Origin: Lunatimonas sp.
GTDB lineage: Bacteria; Bacteroidota; Bacteroidia; Cytophagales; Cyclobacteriaceae
Direction of reading: 5' to 3'
DNA: 64,000 bases
Assembly: GCF_020832325.1 (NCBI RefSeq)
Contig: NZ_JAFIEU010000047.1
Location: forward strand, 124,001 to 188,000
Shown here piece by piece: positions 1 through 10,436 of this stretch. The notes below the pieces were generated by a model that was not told the origin of the DNA, made no database searches, and worked only from the letters and a program-made list of their open reading frames with translations. Position numbers and translations under genes: made by a program. The first letter of the stretch is position 1, and each line of letters starts with the position of its first letter.

Positions 1-858
1 GCACTTTTGTGGGGTTTGATATGGACTATAGTAGGAGCTCAGACAAACGTGTTTCCCTCCAGCGGAAACGTCGGAATAGGAACGACTTCACCTACCTCAA
101 CTTTGTTCGTTCGAGGAGACGTTATTTTCCGCCGAGGAGACACTGGCGGTGGAAATTTCATCCAGTTTCATTCTGATGCGGGCGGATCCTATATAACGAG
201 CGATGACCCTGCGTCTAATCAGAAAAACCTATATATAATAGCTTCTCCAACGGGACCAAATAACTTAGATAGAAGCATCATATTTCAGGCAGGCAAATCA
301 AATGGAGCACCCCAGTCCAGAATGATAGTTATGGGTTCGGGGAATGTCGGAATCGGCACAACTAACCCCACCCATCGTCTTCAAGTTTCAGGTTCCGGTA
401 AGTGGACCGGCAATTCCTCAAGCTATACTGAGATCCATTCCAATACCAGCGGCCAATACCTTAGACAATTTGCGAATAACGGCACAACAGAGAGCTGGAT
501 TATCCGAGGGTATGCGACTGGCGGTGTCCAGGCTATGTTCAACAATGGTGGTATTAACGTCAACGGAACCGTTAAGGCCAAAGAAGTAAACATAACCACC
601 GCAGGATGGCCGGACTATGTGTTCAAATCGGACTATAACCTAATGCCCCTAAGTGAAGTAGAAGGGTTCATCCGTCAAAATGGCCACCTTCCCAATATCC
701 CCAACGAAGCAGAGGTGATGGCCAACGGGGTCAATCTCGGGGAGATAAATGTATTGCTGCTCAAGAAGATCGAAGAGCTTACACTATATATTATATCTCA
801 GAACCAAAAAATGGACATGCTGATTGAGAGATTGGAACATGTTGAAAACAACCGATAG
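1..858 (+). CDS. Secreted fibre-like protein, 5' end outside window (RHS module 1)
   Basis: Partial gene. The frame is open from base 1 and begins in a hydrophobic stretch ending GAQ, which looks like the tail of a Sec signal peptide starting left of the window. Two GNVGIGTT.P motifs (about residues 20-30 and 113-123) are common in Bacteroidota surface and tail-fibre-like beta-rich proteins. The last 85 residues form a conserved module (WPDYVFKSDYNLMPL, then HLPNIPNEAEV, then KKIEELTLY) that runs into a predicted coiled coil, as expected for a trimerising end. This module recurs in the proteins at 15177 and 16192. The position ahead of a barrel protein and two RHS genes suggests a fibre or adhesin component of the RHS machine (inference). 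No enzymatic motif is seen. Confidence 0.75.
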   Translation, partial: ALLWGLIWTIVGAQTNVFPSSGNVGIGTTSPTSTLFVRGDVIFRRGDTGGGNFIQFHSDAGGSYITSDDPASNQKNLYIIASPTGPNNLDRSIIFQAGKSNGAPQSRMIVMGSGNVGIGTTNPTHRLQVSGSGKWTGNSSSYTEIHSNTSGQYLRQFANNGTTESWIIRGYATGGVQAMFNNGGINVNGTVKAKEVNITTAGWPDYVFKSDYNLMPLSEVEGFIRQNGHLPNIPNEAEVMANGVNLGEINVLLLKKIEELTLYIISQNQKMDMLIERLEHVENNR

Positions 859-1037
859 TATCGTATCCCGTGAAGCTAACATTTCTACGGTAATTAGGGA
901 GGCATCTACTACTGATCCAACTAAAATTATACAATATATAAATATTCCAATATTTCTTAAAATAGGAAATTTAATTAGTATGAAGAGTCATGTTCTGAGA
1001 GTAATAATTATATACGCTGATGGTAAGTAAAACCACA

Positions 1038-2369
1038 ATGAAACTAAATGTTTCTTTAATGTTGTTTCTTTGCACTTTTTTTTATTGTCAAGCGCAGCAC
1101 TATGACACCAAGCTTTTTGACAAAAGACTGGTTAGTATGAAAAATAAGGTTAGTGAATCAATTCGCAAATACAATCATATCCAAAAGGAATATAGGCAGT
1201 ACATCAAAGATAGAAAAAAAGAATTTAGGCAAAAAAAGGACAGTGTTAATTCAGAATCCTTAGGGGATTTAGAGCGTGGGTTTTCCAAAGACTCGCTGAG
1301 GCAATTGGTTCGATCACAGCAGGAATATTTTGTGTATACTGATTCGCTTTACAGCCTTAGGGAAATTGCCGGTTGGAATCTCACCCAAATTGAGACAAAA
1401 AAACGTACTGTTTCCCATGTAAAAAATGACTGCAATTCACGTGAATATTTCTTAAGTTATCTAGGTCTTAAACGCGAATTAAGTTCTTATAGAAGTACCC
1501 TTAGGATTTACAGAGATAGCTTGAGGTCTTTAGATACGCTAGGGAGGAATGAAATCCGGTTCTTGGTCTCTCGTAGGAAAAAAGAACTTACAGTAGAGTA
1601 CGAAAACAGTTGGGAAGAAATCACTAGGGATTTTGTAAATGACGAAATCCCCCCCCTAACCCGTGGTTTTCAGAGTAAGGAGTTGTTAGATTTTCAGCAA
1701 GCGAACCGATATCTGAAAAAAGGAGCCGTTAAAGACGGAATGTCCAATCTATCTCGGGTGCAGACAATAGACCATTTTAAAGAAAAACAGGAGCTTTTAA
1801 AAATTGCAGCCGATGAAATGGCGGAATTGAAAAAAAAGTTCAGTGAGGTAGCAGATTCCCAAGACCTCTCGTCGGCCAAAAAAAGTAACAGTCTTAAGGG
1901 GAAGCCAATTAAGAGGCGTATAGTTTATGGTAGCAATTTTCAGTTACATGTCGTCGGGCAAACGAAAATTGATTTTAACCCTGAACTGGGATATAGATTA
2001 AATAGCACGTCGGAGGTAGGTCTTGGGGGCACTTATAGGTTTTTCGGAAATAGAGACGATCCTTCCTTGACGATCAATAAACCCATGGTTATGGGCTTTC
2101 GGGGATATATTGAGAGAAAGTTAACCAACAATTTATATGTACATGGTGAATTTGAAAGTCTGAAAAGTACGATGAATAAAACCGGAGAAGTTAGAGAAAG
2201 CCTCTGGTATAACAGTCTCTTGGCTGGTTTAGAAAGAAGATTTGTCATGACTGGAAGATTGCAAGGACAAGCTCAGGTTTTGTATAATTTCAATAGCCAA
2301 AATAATCCACTTTACAATAGTCCTTGGGTTTTTCGGGTTGGTTTTAGTTTTTCAGAAACCAATAAGTAA
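1038..2369 (+). CDS. Coiled-coil plus predicted outer-membrane barrel protein (RHS module 1)
   Basis: Family not recognised by name. I chose the ATG at 1038 over 1020 because it begins a clean Sec signal peptide (MKLNVSLMLFLC...QAQ). Residues of about 25-290 are charged, Lys/Glu/Arg-rich and probably coiled coil. A short motif LKKKFSEVADSQDLSS follows. The last 140 residues alternate polar and hydrophobic in beta-strand fashion and end NSPWVFRVGFSFSETNK, as in small outer-membrane barrels. The protein at 17025 has the same order of parts, a related LKHKYSHVPDSRGLDS motif and the same place in front of an RHS pair. The likely role is an outer-membrane anchor or exit port for the RHS proteins (inference only). 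Confidence 0.7.
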   Translation: MKLNVSLMLFLCTFFYCQAQHYDTKLFDKRLVSMKNKVSESIRKYNHIQKEYRQYIKDRKKEFRQKKDSVNSESLGDLERGFSKDSLRQLVRSQQEYFVYTDSLYSLREIAGWNLTQIETKKRTVSHVKNDCNSREYFLSYLGLKRELSSYRSTLRIYRDSLRSLDTLGRNEIRFLVSRRKKELTVEYENSWEEITRDFVNDEIPPLTRGFQSKELLDFQQANRYLKKGAVKDGMSNLSRVQTIDHFKEKQELLKIAADEMAELKKKFSEVADSQDLSSAKKSNSLKGKPIKRRIVYGSNFQLHVVGQTKIDFNPELGYRLNSTSEVGLGGTYRFFGNRDDPSLTINKPMVMGFRGYIERKLTNNLYVHGEFESLKSTMNKTGEVRESLWYNSLLAGLERRFVMTGRLQGQAQVLYNFNSQNNPLYNSPWVFRVGFSFSETNK

Positions 2370-2455
2370 AACCTATCGATACTAATCAATTTAAAACAAA
2401 GATCTGAATGATCAATTGTGATTTAATAAAGCTAGAAACAACTAATCGTAATAAA

Positions 2456-5400
2456 ATGTATCTTTTAAGACTAACTTTTCAAATCAATATTCGAAGATCT
2501 GGCATATTAATGACAATAGCAGCGATGCTGCTTTTTGAAACCTATGCCCAAACACAATTGCCTCAGTCTATTGCGCCTTCACCAAGTATCGCTGAACTCG
2601 GGAGATACGGGTCATTTCCTGTTTCTAAAAGTACTGGGATTCCGGATATAGGCTTTCCATTATTTGAGGTTAATGCCGCAGAAATTTCGATCCCATTTAG
2701 CTTGTCTTATCATGCAGGAGGGATTAAAGTCAGTCAGGAATCAACCGAAGTAGGGCTTGGGTGGGCTATTAACGGAGTTATGTTTATCCATCGAACTGTT
2801 ATGGGAATTCCTGATGAGTCTGTCAACGGGAATTTTAATACGCTTCCTTTGAGTATCAGTAACCTGATGGCATTGTATTCCGCTACTGGATCCCAACGCC
2901 AAACCGATTGGGGAAAGTTGCAGGCTATGGCAAATGGAGCCGGACTTTCAGACATAAGAGCGGACATGTTTAATTATAGCATCGCCGGCAAGTCAGGTCA
3001 ATTTGCTTTTGCTCCAGACAGAACATTCAAGACCTTTCCATATGAACCGATAAAAATCACTAGGAATGGTTCGGGCTTTGAAATCGTAAATGAAAGCGGA
3101 ACCCTATACCTTTTTCAAGATGTCAACAATATACTGATTGATAATCAGTCATCTTACATAACCCACAATTACGTAAAAGATTGGTATTTGACTAAAATTA
3201 TTTCTAATACAAAGCAGGACACAGTTTATTTTGAGTATGAGAATGCTACCACTGTTAAGAGTCAAAAAGAATTTTCGCAAGTTATTGGCAGGGCTCCTGA
3301 TTTTTCCAGCGGAAATGCGGGCTCGGTCATCATCAGCCCACAAGAAGCTTCTACGACGTCGATAGTTAGTCAACAGGAGAAACATATCAAGAAAATTACC
3401 TACAGAAATGGGGAGGTTGTTTTTACCTATAATACCAGCCGGGTTGACCGAGCAGGAGCCAAGAAGCTAATTGATATTGTAATCAAAGATTCCAACGGAA
3501 TTTCCGTAAAGAAATTTGTGTTCACCTATGATTATTTTTCAGCAAATTTTCCACCAATTGGATATCCGGATACCGATACTAAGCGACTCAAACTTACTGG
3601 CTTTAAGGAAGTAGCAGTCGGATCCTCGAGCCTAGAGAAAGCCTATACGTTTGACTACAATAGCAATATTCCGATCCCTAGAAAAGGTAGCTTTTCGATG
3701 GACTATTGGGGATTTTTTAACGGATCTAATAATAATAGCCTAATTCCGCGCCAAACTGTTATGGCGGGACAGATTTCAAGCCCTTCCATCCATCTGATAG
3801 GAACAGCTGTTACGCCCTCCAACGAAATCCCTTCCCAGTCATGGTCAGTTGGTCTAGTAAGTACAAACCGATCTGTAGATACGACCAAAGTTCAAACTTG
3901 CATTTTGAAAAAGATCACATATCCCACAAAAGGGTTTACAACTTTTCAATATGAATCCCATGCCTATACGTCAAATTTAAGTGGAACCCCCAGTACCGCA
4001 TTTGGCGCTGGTTTAAGGATAAAGAAGATTGCAAATTACTCAGATACCGGACAACTGGCAGGTCTCGAAGAATATAAATATGGCGTTGGTGAAAATGGTG
4101 TCGGTGTAAGGATTTTCAATGAGAATCAGTTTTTTCAGAACTTTGATGATTATACCATAGAAGCAGGAAATCCATCTAATTGCTTTCAATGGATTTCCTG
4201 CTGGCAGCGAGCATACTATGGAGTGGATGCCTACTCTACCGTTAGTTATAACGGAATGCCTTTGGTATATACCGAAGTGAATAAATATACGGGTACTAAT
4301 GCTGGCGAGTCCCATCGGTCAAAATATGAGTTCAGAATGCTGGCTCTCTCACTGGTGGGTAATGCTTTTGTAAATACAAGCAACTACGGAACGTTAAACC
4401 CCGTTTGGAGTGATTTTCAGTTAACGTCGGAAACGATATACAAAAAAAATGGTAGTAATTATGATCCCATCAGAAAGATTGACTTGGAATACGAGATTAA
4501 GCATAATTCCAGTTTTGATGGTATTGTACTTTTTGAACGTCAGAAAGTTCCACTTCAATACGGAAGCTGTTATTTAGGGGACCCCTGGTTTATTGGCCAA
4601 AGTCAGTTCAAATTTATTAGTAGAGCGTATAAAATGACCCGTAAAACCGAGACGGTGACGTCCTATTTAGCCGGTACCAGTCATGAAATGGTGATCGAAA
4701 CCGATTTTGAATACGATAATCCAACCCATTTATTTGTCACAAAAACCATTTCGACAGGTAGTGACGGAATTCAAAATGAAGTAAAAGTTTTTTATCCAGA
4801 TGATGTAACAAGTGCATCCATATTGCAGGGTGGGGTATTAACGACGGCTGAATATAATGCGGTAGGTAAGCTTAAACGCAACGACCAACATCGAATTTCC
4901 GAGCCCATTCAAGTGGAGATTTGGAAAGAGGGAGAGCTCCTGTCAATCAATCGAACAACCTACAAACTTTGGAGTAATGGATTGTATTTGCCGGAAATAA
5001 TCAAATTGGCCAAATCAAATGGAGTGTTGGTTAATAAACTTAGGTACCACACCTATGATGGCATTGGAAATCCCACATCAATGTCCCAAGAAAATGGAAC
5101 AATTATTACGAATATTTGGGGATACAAGAACAGTTTGCCAATTGCCAGAATATCCAATGCAATTACTTCAGAGGTTTCCTTCACCAGCTTTGAAACAGGC
5201 GAAAAAGGAGGATGGACCTACTCGGGTGTCCCCGTCACCTCAGCCATATCAAAAACAGGAACCAAGTATTATAACCTTAGCGGCGGTGCTGTAAGTAAAA
5301 GCGGTTTTGGAGGAAGTAGTAGCAATCCATTTGTTGTTTCCCTCTGGGCCCGAAGGGCATCAGGATCAGGTAACTGGACTGTATTAGGCAAAACGGTCAG

Positions 5401-5671
5401 CCTCACCACAGAATGGCAATTGGTAGAAGCTATCATTACCGGTAACTCCGTAAGCATCTCCGGAAGCGGGATTTACATAGACGAACTCCGTCTTCATCCT
5501 GCCGATGCCCAAATGACCTCCTATACCTATAAGCCGTTGACAGGTATTACTTCAGAAACAGATCCGAATGGAATGGTGATGTATTATGAATACGATGAAA
5601 TTGGAAGGATTTCCTTGGTCAAGGATTCTGATGGGAATATTTTAAAGGCCTACGAGTATAGCTATCAGTAA
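2456..5671 (+). CDS. RHS-A: secreted RHS shell-like protein (module 1)
   Basis: Large secreted RHS-repeat protein of about 1,070 residues. The start is uncertain: ATGs at 2408, 2456 and 2510 are in frame. I prefer 2456, which has an A-rich upstream stretch and a basic n-region ahead of the hydrophobic MTIAAMLLFE...YAQT segment. The N-terminal part (PSPSIAELGRYG, then GIPDIGFPL and LSYHAGGIKV) is the usual opening of Bacteroidota RHS proteins that precede a DUF6443 protein. A Gly/Ser-rich jelly-roll-like segment (SFETGEKGGWTY onward) lies near residues 910-1000. The protein ends in YD repeats (YEYDEIGRISLVKDSDGN), without RHS core or toxin. By analogy with B-component/C-component shells of Tc toxins it may form half of the cocoon that encloses the next gene's toxin (inference). 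The gap to the next gene is 19 bases. Confidence 0.8.
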   Translation: MYLLRLTFQINIRRSGILMTIAAMLLFETYAQTQLPQSIAPSPSIAELGRYGSFPVSKSTGIPDIGFPLFEVNAAEISIPFSLSYHAGGIKVSQESTEVGLGWAINGVMFIHRTVMGIPDESVNGNFNTLPLSISNLMALYSATGSQRQTDWGKLQAMANGAGLSDIRADMFNYSIAGKSGQFAFAPDRTFKTFPYEPIKITRNGSGFEIVNESGTLYLFQDVNNILIDNQSSYITHNYVKDWYLTKIISNTKQDTVYFEYENATTVKSQKEFSQVIGRAPDFSSGNAGSVIISPQEASTTSIVSQQEKHIKKITYRNGEVVFTYNTSRVDRAGAKKLIDIVIKDSNGISVKKFVFTYDYFSANFPPIGYPDTDTKRLKLTGFKEVAVGSSSLEKAYTFDYNSNIPIPRKGSFSMDYWGFFNGSNNNSLIPRQTVMAGQISSPSIHLIGTAVTPSNEIPSQSWSVGLVSTNRSVDTTKVQTCILKKITYPTKGFTTFQYESHAYTSNLSGTPSTAFGAGLRIKKIANYSDTGQLAGLEEYKYGVGENGVGVRIFNENQFFQNFDDYTIEAGNPSNCFQWISCWQRAYYGVDAYSTVSYNGMPLVYTEVNKYTGTNAGESHRSKYEFRMLALSLVGNAFVNTSNYGTLNPVWSDFQLTSETIYKKNGSNYDPIRKIDLEYEIKHNSSFDGIVLFERQKVPLQYGSCYLGDPWFIGQSQFKFISRAYKMTRKTETVTSYLAGTSHEMVIETDFEYDNPTHLFVTKTISTGSDGIQNEVKVFYPDDVTSASILQGGVLTTAEYNAVGKLKRNDQHRISEPIQVEIWKEGELLSINRTTYKLWSNGLYLPEIIKLAKSNGVLVNKLRYHTYDGIGNPTSMSQENGTIITNIWGYKNSLPIARISNAITSEVSFTSFETGEKGGWTYSGVPVTSAISKTGTKYYNLSGGAVSKSGFGGSSSNPFVVSLWARRASGSGNWTVLGKTVSLTTEWQLVEAIITGNSVSISGSGIYIDELRLHPADAQMTSYTYKPLTGITSETDPNGMVMYYEYDEIGRISLVKDSDGNILKAYEYSYQ

Positions 5672-5690
5672 GCTTTTTGATCAAAAAAAG

Positions 5691-8600
5691 ATGAAGACAA
5701 TGCACAACTACTGCATCAGCATTTGTTTGGTTATTGGATTGATTGTGGCTAATTTTTCTGCGAACGGACAGACGCCTACCACAACCAAAAATTATATAAT
5801 GGAAAAAACGGTTTTGGTTAAGGATTTGAAAACAAAGTCGCAATTGACCGGACAATCAGTAAGCAACGTTAATACCCAATTGACTTACTTTGATGGTCTT
5901 GGTAGGCCTGTCCAGCAAGTCGGATATCAATCAACCCAAAGCAAGAAGGATTTCGTCCAGCATATACAATATGATGAGCATGGTAGGGTGAAATACAGTT
6001 ATCTCCCTTACGGGACTGGAACAACGGGAACAGCTGCATTCCGGGCTACCGCAGGTTCCGAGCAGGTTACTTTTTACAATAACCTTTTCGGAGGGAATGC
6101 AGGAAACTTTGCGTTTGGCGAAAACGAATACGATGGGTCTCCATTAAATCAGGTAACCACCAGCTATGCACCCGGCAGTCCCTGGTCCAAAACTAGTGGT
6201 GGCGGTGGAAAGCCGGTAACTATGGACTACCAGCTTAATGCAGACATCGATAAAGTAATCCACTGGGAGATTCTCGATGATCAATTGATATCCAAACAGT
6301 TTTATGCTGCGAATGAATTGTATAAATTCATCTCAACGGATGAAGAGAACCATCAGGTAATCGAATTCAAGGATAAACAAGGCAGAGTACTTTTAAAAAG
6401 AGTGCAGGCACCCAATAGTAACTGGGCAAACACGTATCAGGTATATGACAAATATGGCAACCTGATTTATGTACTTCCTCCGGAGGCGTCAGATGAATAT
6501 GATAACGCAGATCTGATAATGCCTGTAGGGTATCATTTAGTGAAAGACGATCAAAACTATTCGTCCATTTCCGGCATCTCGGGGGGCAAGATTGCCTATC
6601 TTCCGACCGGATCGGTAACAATTTCCCCAAGCACCACCCTGGGAAACGGTGTTCATATAAAGCCTCACGGGATTATGCCAGTTCAAAGCTTCTTGGACCA
6701 ATGGGCCTTTCAATACAAGTATGATGACCGACAGCGTTTAACCGAAAAGATAGTTCCCGGAGCTAAGCCAATGTATTTAGTGTATGATAAACTGGACCGT
6801 GTCGTGTTGACCCAGGATGGGAATCAACGACTGTCTAACAAATGGACGTTTGTCAAGTATGATCAATTGAACCGCCCGGTTATTGTAGGTGAAAAGGTAA
6901 TTTCCGGATCATTAGCCACCGTTAGAAGTGCCGTGGAAAATTCAACGGTACTTTTCGAATCCTACACCGGAAGCGGAGTGAGCAAATATTCCGACCTTGC
7001 CTATCCTACCGGCATTACCGAGGCGGAGATCCTTTCCGTAACCTATTTTGACAACTATAAATTTACAACAAAATCCTTTAGTCTTTCTGCGCAGTTAAAC
7101 AGCAGTGCGGACGGAAAGATAATTCCCGCTGTATTCGCTACTGTCAGAGGAAAAGCGACGGGCACTAAAGTGAAGGTCCTGGGAACCACGGCTGATTACA
7201 TCGAAACGGTAAATTTCTATGATAACCGCTATCGGTTGATCCAGTCTAAAGTGGTCAATTATAAGGACGGGGAAGATATCATCTCCATCCAGTATGATTT
7301 TGCCGGTAGAGTAAGGAAGACCCATTTGGCCCATAATAATCCAGCAGCGGATATCGCCTCAACCAATGTAACCCAGGAATACACGTACGACCATGTAGGT
7401 AGGCTGCTGACCATTAACCATAGTATCAATGGAGATCCTTCGGTCACCCTGGTAAGCAATACCTACAATGAATTGGGTGAGTTGATAAACAAGGATTTGG
7501 CCGATAGCTACGAAGATATCAACTACGCTTATAATATCCGTGGCTGGCTGAGCAAGATCAACAATCTCTCAGATGCCACCGATAAGCTATTCGAGATGGA
7601 TTTGGAGTACAATAACGCCCCCACAGGCCACAAAGTACATAACGGCAATATTGGGGCTACCGCCTGGAAGAACCCCTATGAAGCTATGGTCAACCGCTAT
7701 GACTATGAATACGATGAAATGGATAGGCTAAAGGCCGCCGATTACAGCAATGGCGGAGCAAGTACGATGTCGTTTGACGTTCCCTTGATCGGTTATGATC
7801 TGAACGGCAATATACTAACGCTGCAGCGAAAAGGAACGGATGAGAACGACAACGTTAACGTAACCATCGACAACCTAAGCTATACGTATGCCTTGGGAAA
7901 CCAACTCAGCAAAGTCTCTGACAGTTCGGGAAAGACAGCAGGATTCAACGACGGGACCAACCAAACGGTGGAATATACCTATGATGATAACGGTAATATG
8001 AAGGAAGACCGGAACAAGGGAATTACCTCTATCGAGTACAACGTATTGAACCTGCCGAAAAAAGTAACTTATAACGCTTCCAAATATATTGAATACACCT
8101 ACGATGCCTCTGGTGCCAAGCGATCCCAGAAGGTTGTAGAAAGCGGAACGACGACCACCTCCGATTTTGTGGCAGGTTTCGTCTATGAAAACAATAAGCT
8201 GCAGTTCATGCAGCATAATGAAGGACGGGTGGTGGCCAAACGGACCGAAACTGGAACCTTTGACGGCTTTCAGTATCAATACCATTTAAAAGATCATCTG
8301 GGAAATGTACGTGTGACCTTTAAGACCGAGGAGGCATCCGCCGGCAGATACACAGCTACTCTAGAAGATGACGCTGAGACTAAGGAATATGAAAGCGTTT
8401 ACTTTAGCAGGTATGAAGAAGTAACCCGGATAAATGCGGATATTTTTGACCATACGGATGCGGGAAACAGCAAGTCGTATTCAATGCGGTTAAACGGTAC
8501 CCCGAATGAAGTATATGGGCTTGGGAAATCACTGGCCGTAAATCCCGGAGACGTGGTGGATGCTGAGGTGTGGGCCAAGTATCTGGACCCGTCTACCAAG

Positions 8601-10436
8601 GGTAAACCCGGTACTGCCTTTGCCCAACTTGTCCAGGATCTGTCAGACAATGTGTCTTCTGTAATCGTGGACGGTGCAAAAACGGCAACCGCTACGGCTA
8701 TGCCCCTTGCCGGGTTGATCGATCGGGGTTCGGAGACCTCAGAGGCCCCAAAAGCCTATTTGAATATGCTGGTTTTTGACCGGGAGTATAAGCTTATAAA
8801 TTCCAGCTTCAAACAAATCGGGAAGGAAGCCGCCGAAGATGGATCGGATATCAGCCACCAATACCTAAATGTCGGCCCGATGACGATATCAGAACCGGGA
8901 TATGTGTATATTTACGTCTCCAATGAAAATGGAGATCCTGTGGAAGTATTCTTCGATGATTTCAGTGTAAACCTTACGGGTACGGATATCGTGCAGAAGG
9001 ATGATTACTATCCTTTTGGGGGAAGCTTTAATGCCTATACCGACCTGAGTACCCCACAGCAGGAATACCTTTACAACGGGGTAAGGCGGAACAAGACCAC
9101 GCAGCTTTATGAAACGGCCTTCAGGACCTACGATCCGTATCTGGGGAGGTTCAATCATATAGACCCCTTGACCGCCATGGTGCCGGGCCTAAGCCCCTAC
9201 CACTTTGGGTTTAACAACCCGGTACGCTACAGTGACCCGATGGGATTGATGGGGGATGATGCAGGAATGTGGGGTACGGGGAATACCTATGCATCAAACT
9301 ACTCCCAGAATCCCTTTGACCTTATGCCAAAGGCTGGCGGATTTACCGGCCCAGGTTCGGGAAACCACTGGTCAGATGATATTCCCGGCAACCCGAACGA
9401 TCCGGCAAAAAGGGATTATTATTTACTGAGCGGGAGTGAGTTTGAAAAGAAATACGGTGCACACCAAGTTAATACGGTATTTATCGCTGGAAATTTGTAT
9501 ATCGTTTCGAACACTACTCGATGGACAGAGTATGATGGGGTAGCCAATGAGAATTCATATACTTATGAAACAACATTTACTAAAGCTGATGCCAGTTCGG
9601 GAGGCAATGGTTGGCATCCACCAATGGCATTACCAAGCGGAAAAAATGTCTTAGACGCAACGGCTGGAGTTTTAAGCCATCCTGCGACAAGTGTTTTCTT
9701 ACAAGTTGGAGATGATGCGTTAAGGTATATTGGCTTAACAAAAGTAATCCCAGGACTTAATATTGCTGCAAATGCTGCTAGTGCTTACGTCTATACAAGC
9801 GATATGTCTAATCCCAACTTAAGCGATGGTAGGAAAGCTTATCGTACAGTATCGAATGGTGTTCCTTTGGTGTTGGGAACAGGTGCGATGATAGGTGCAT
9901 TTAGTACAGGTGTTGGTGGATTAGGAGTTGCTATAGGAGTAGTCGGTTATGTCGGAGAACAAGTTTATGACCATGCAATACAACCAGCTATATGGTATGT
10001 TTCTGGTAGGATTGTCGAATATAATTCTTGGTTTAAAAGTGGTGGTTATAATTCAATGTATAGTGACCAAAATTTGAAAGGCAATATTGTACGTATTGAC
10101 AATTCTTTAAATAAGTTGTTGCAAATTAATGGATATAACTTTGAATGGAAAGACGGTATCGCACCAGAAGAAGGGCATGACATTGGACTATTAGCGCAAG
10201 AGATTGAGAGGATTTATCCAGAATTGGTTGTATCTGATAGTTCAGGATATAAAAAAATCTACTATTATAAATTAATCCCTGTTATGGTTGAAGCTATTAA
10301 AGAGCAACAGATAAGAATTGATTCACAAAATGTTTTGTTGATTAACTATCAACAAAACATCAAAGAAAATGAGCAATTACTTAATAGTGTTTTAATTCGA
10401 CTCGATGAATTAGAAAAAATGAAGAAAAATAAATGA
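5691..10436 (+). CDS. RHS-B: DUF6443 RHS protein with variable C-terminus ending in an S74-like chaperone domain
   Basis: A 1,581-residue secreted RHS protein. A signal peptide (to NGQT, about residue 28) is followed by the DUF6443 region (QLTYFDGLGRPVQQVGY) and many YD repeats. A DDYYPFGG segment precedes the RHS-associated core near residues 1123-1187 (YLYNGVRRN, TYDPYLGRFNHIDPL, SPYHFGFNNPVRYSDPMG). After the core comes a conserved pretoxin stretch (to about 1230), then a private C-terminus. This contains a Gly-rich hydrophobic segment (about 1395-1430) and from about 1455 SDQNLKG...YNFEWKD...DIGLLAQEIERIYPELV...KLIPVMVEAIKEQQ. That is the pattern of the peptidase S74 intramolecular chaperone domain, with Ser1458 and Lys1463 in the usual place. 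The stop overlaps the next start (ATGA). It is the likely expressed toxin carrier of module 1; the toxic activity is unknown. Confidence 0.85.
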   Translation: MKTMHNYCISICLVIGLIVANFSANGQTPTTTKNYIMEKTVLVKDLKTKSQLTGQSVSNVNTQLTYFDGLGRPVQQVGYQSTQSKKDFVQHIQYDEHGRVKYSYLPYGTGTTGTAAFRATAGSEQVTFYNNLFGGNAGNFAFGENEYDGSPLNQVTTSYAPGSPWSKTSGGGGKPVTMDYQLNADIDKVIHWEILDDQLISKQFYAANELYKFISTDEENHQVIEFKDKQGRVLLKRVQAPNSNWANTYQVYDKYGNLIYVLPPEASDEYDNADLIMPVGYHLVKDDQNYSSISGISGGKIAYLPTGSVTISPSTTLGNGVHIKPHGIMPVQSFLDQWAFQYKYDDRQRLTEKIVPGAKPMYLVYDKLDRVVLTQDGNQRLSNKWTFVKYDQLNRPVIVGEKVISGSLATVRSAVENSTVLFESYTGSGVSKYSDLAYPTGITEAEILSVTYFDNYKFTTKSFSLSAQLNSSADGKIIPAVFATVRGKATGTKVKVLGTTADYIETVNFYDNRYRLIQSKVVNYKDGEDIISIQYDFAGRVRKTHLAHNNPAADIASTNVTQEYTYDHVGRLLTINHSINGDPSVTLVSNTYNELGELINKDLADSYEDINYAYNIRGWLSKINNLSDATDKLFEMDLEYNNAPTGHKVHNGNIGATAWKNPYEAMVNRYDYEYDEMDRLKAADYSNGGASTMSFDVPLIGYDLNGNILTLQRKGTDENDNVNVTIDNLSYTYALGNQLSKVSDSSGKTAGFNDGTNQTVEYTYDDNGNMKEDRNKGITSIEYNVLNLPKKVTYNASKYIEYTYDASGAKRSQKVVESGTTTTSDFVAGFVYENNKLQFMQHNEGRVVAKRTETGTFDGFQYQYHLKDHLGNVRVTFKTEEASAGRYTATLEDDAETKEYESVYFSRYEEVTRINADIFDHTDAGNSKSYSMRLNGTPNEVYGLGKSLAVNPGDVVDAEVWAKYLDPSTKGKPGTAFAQLVQDLSDNVSSVIVDGAKTATATAMPLAGLIDRGSETSEAPKAYLNMLVFDREYKLINSSFKQIGKEAAEDGSDISHQYLNVGPMTISEPGYVYIYVSNENGDPVEVFFDDFSVNLTGTDIVQKDDYYPFGGSFNAYTDLSTPQQEYLYNGVRRNKTTQLYETAFRTYDPYLGRFNHIDPLTAMVPGLSPYHFGFNNPVRYSDPMGLMGDDAGMWGTGNTYASNYSQNPFDLMPKAGGFTGPGSGNHWSDDIPGNPNDPAKRDYYLLSGSEFEKKYGAHQVNTVFIAGNLYIVSNTTRWTEYDGVANENSYTYETTFTKADASSGGNGWHPPMALPSGKNVLDATAGVLSHPATSVFLQVGDDALRYIGLTKVIPGLNIAANAASAYVYTSDMSNPNLSDGRKAYRTVSNGVPLVLGTGAMIGAFSTGVGGLGVAIGVVGYVGEQVYDHAIQPAIWYVSGRIVEYNSWFKSGGYNSMYSDQNLKGNIVRIDNSLNKLLQINGYNFEWKDGIAPEEGHDIGLLAQEIERIYPELVVSDSSGYKKIYYYKLIPVMVEAIKEQQIRIDSQNVLLINYQQNIKENEQLLNSVLIRLDELEKMKKNK
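9174..9380 (+). repeat. RHS core/pretoxin repeat, copy 1 (expressed gene)
   Basis: A segment of about 205 bases coding for VPGLSPYHFGFNNPVRYSDP through GPGSGNHWSD. It recurs almost unchanged at 11180-11384 and 12644-12848, after which the three sequences diverge completely. It is the homology tract through which cassettes could replace the toxin end of the gene at 5691. Confidence 0.9.
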
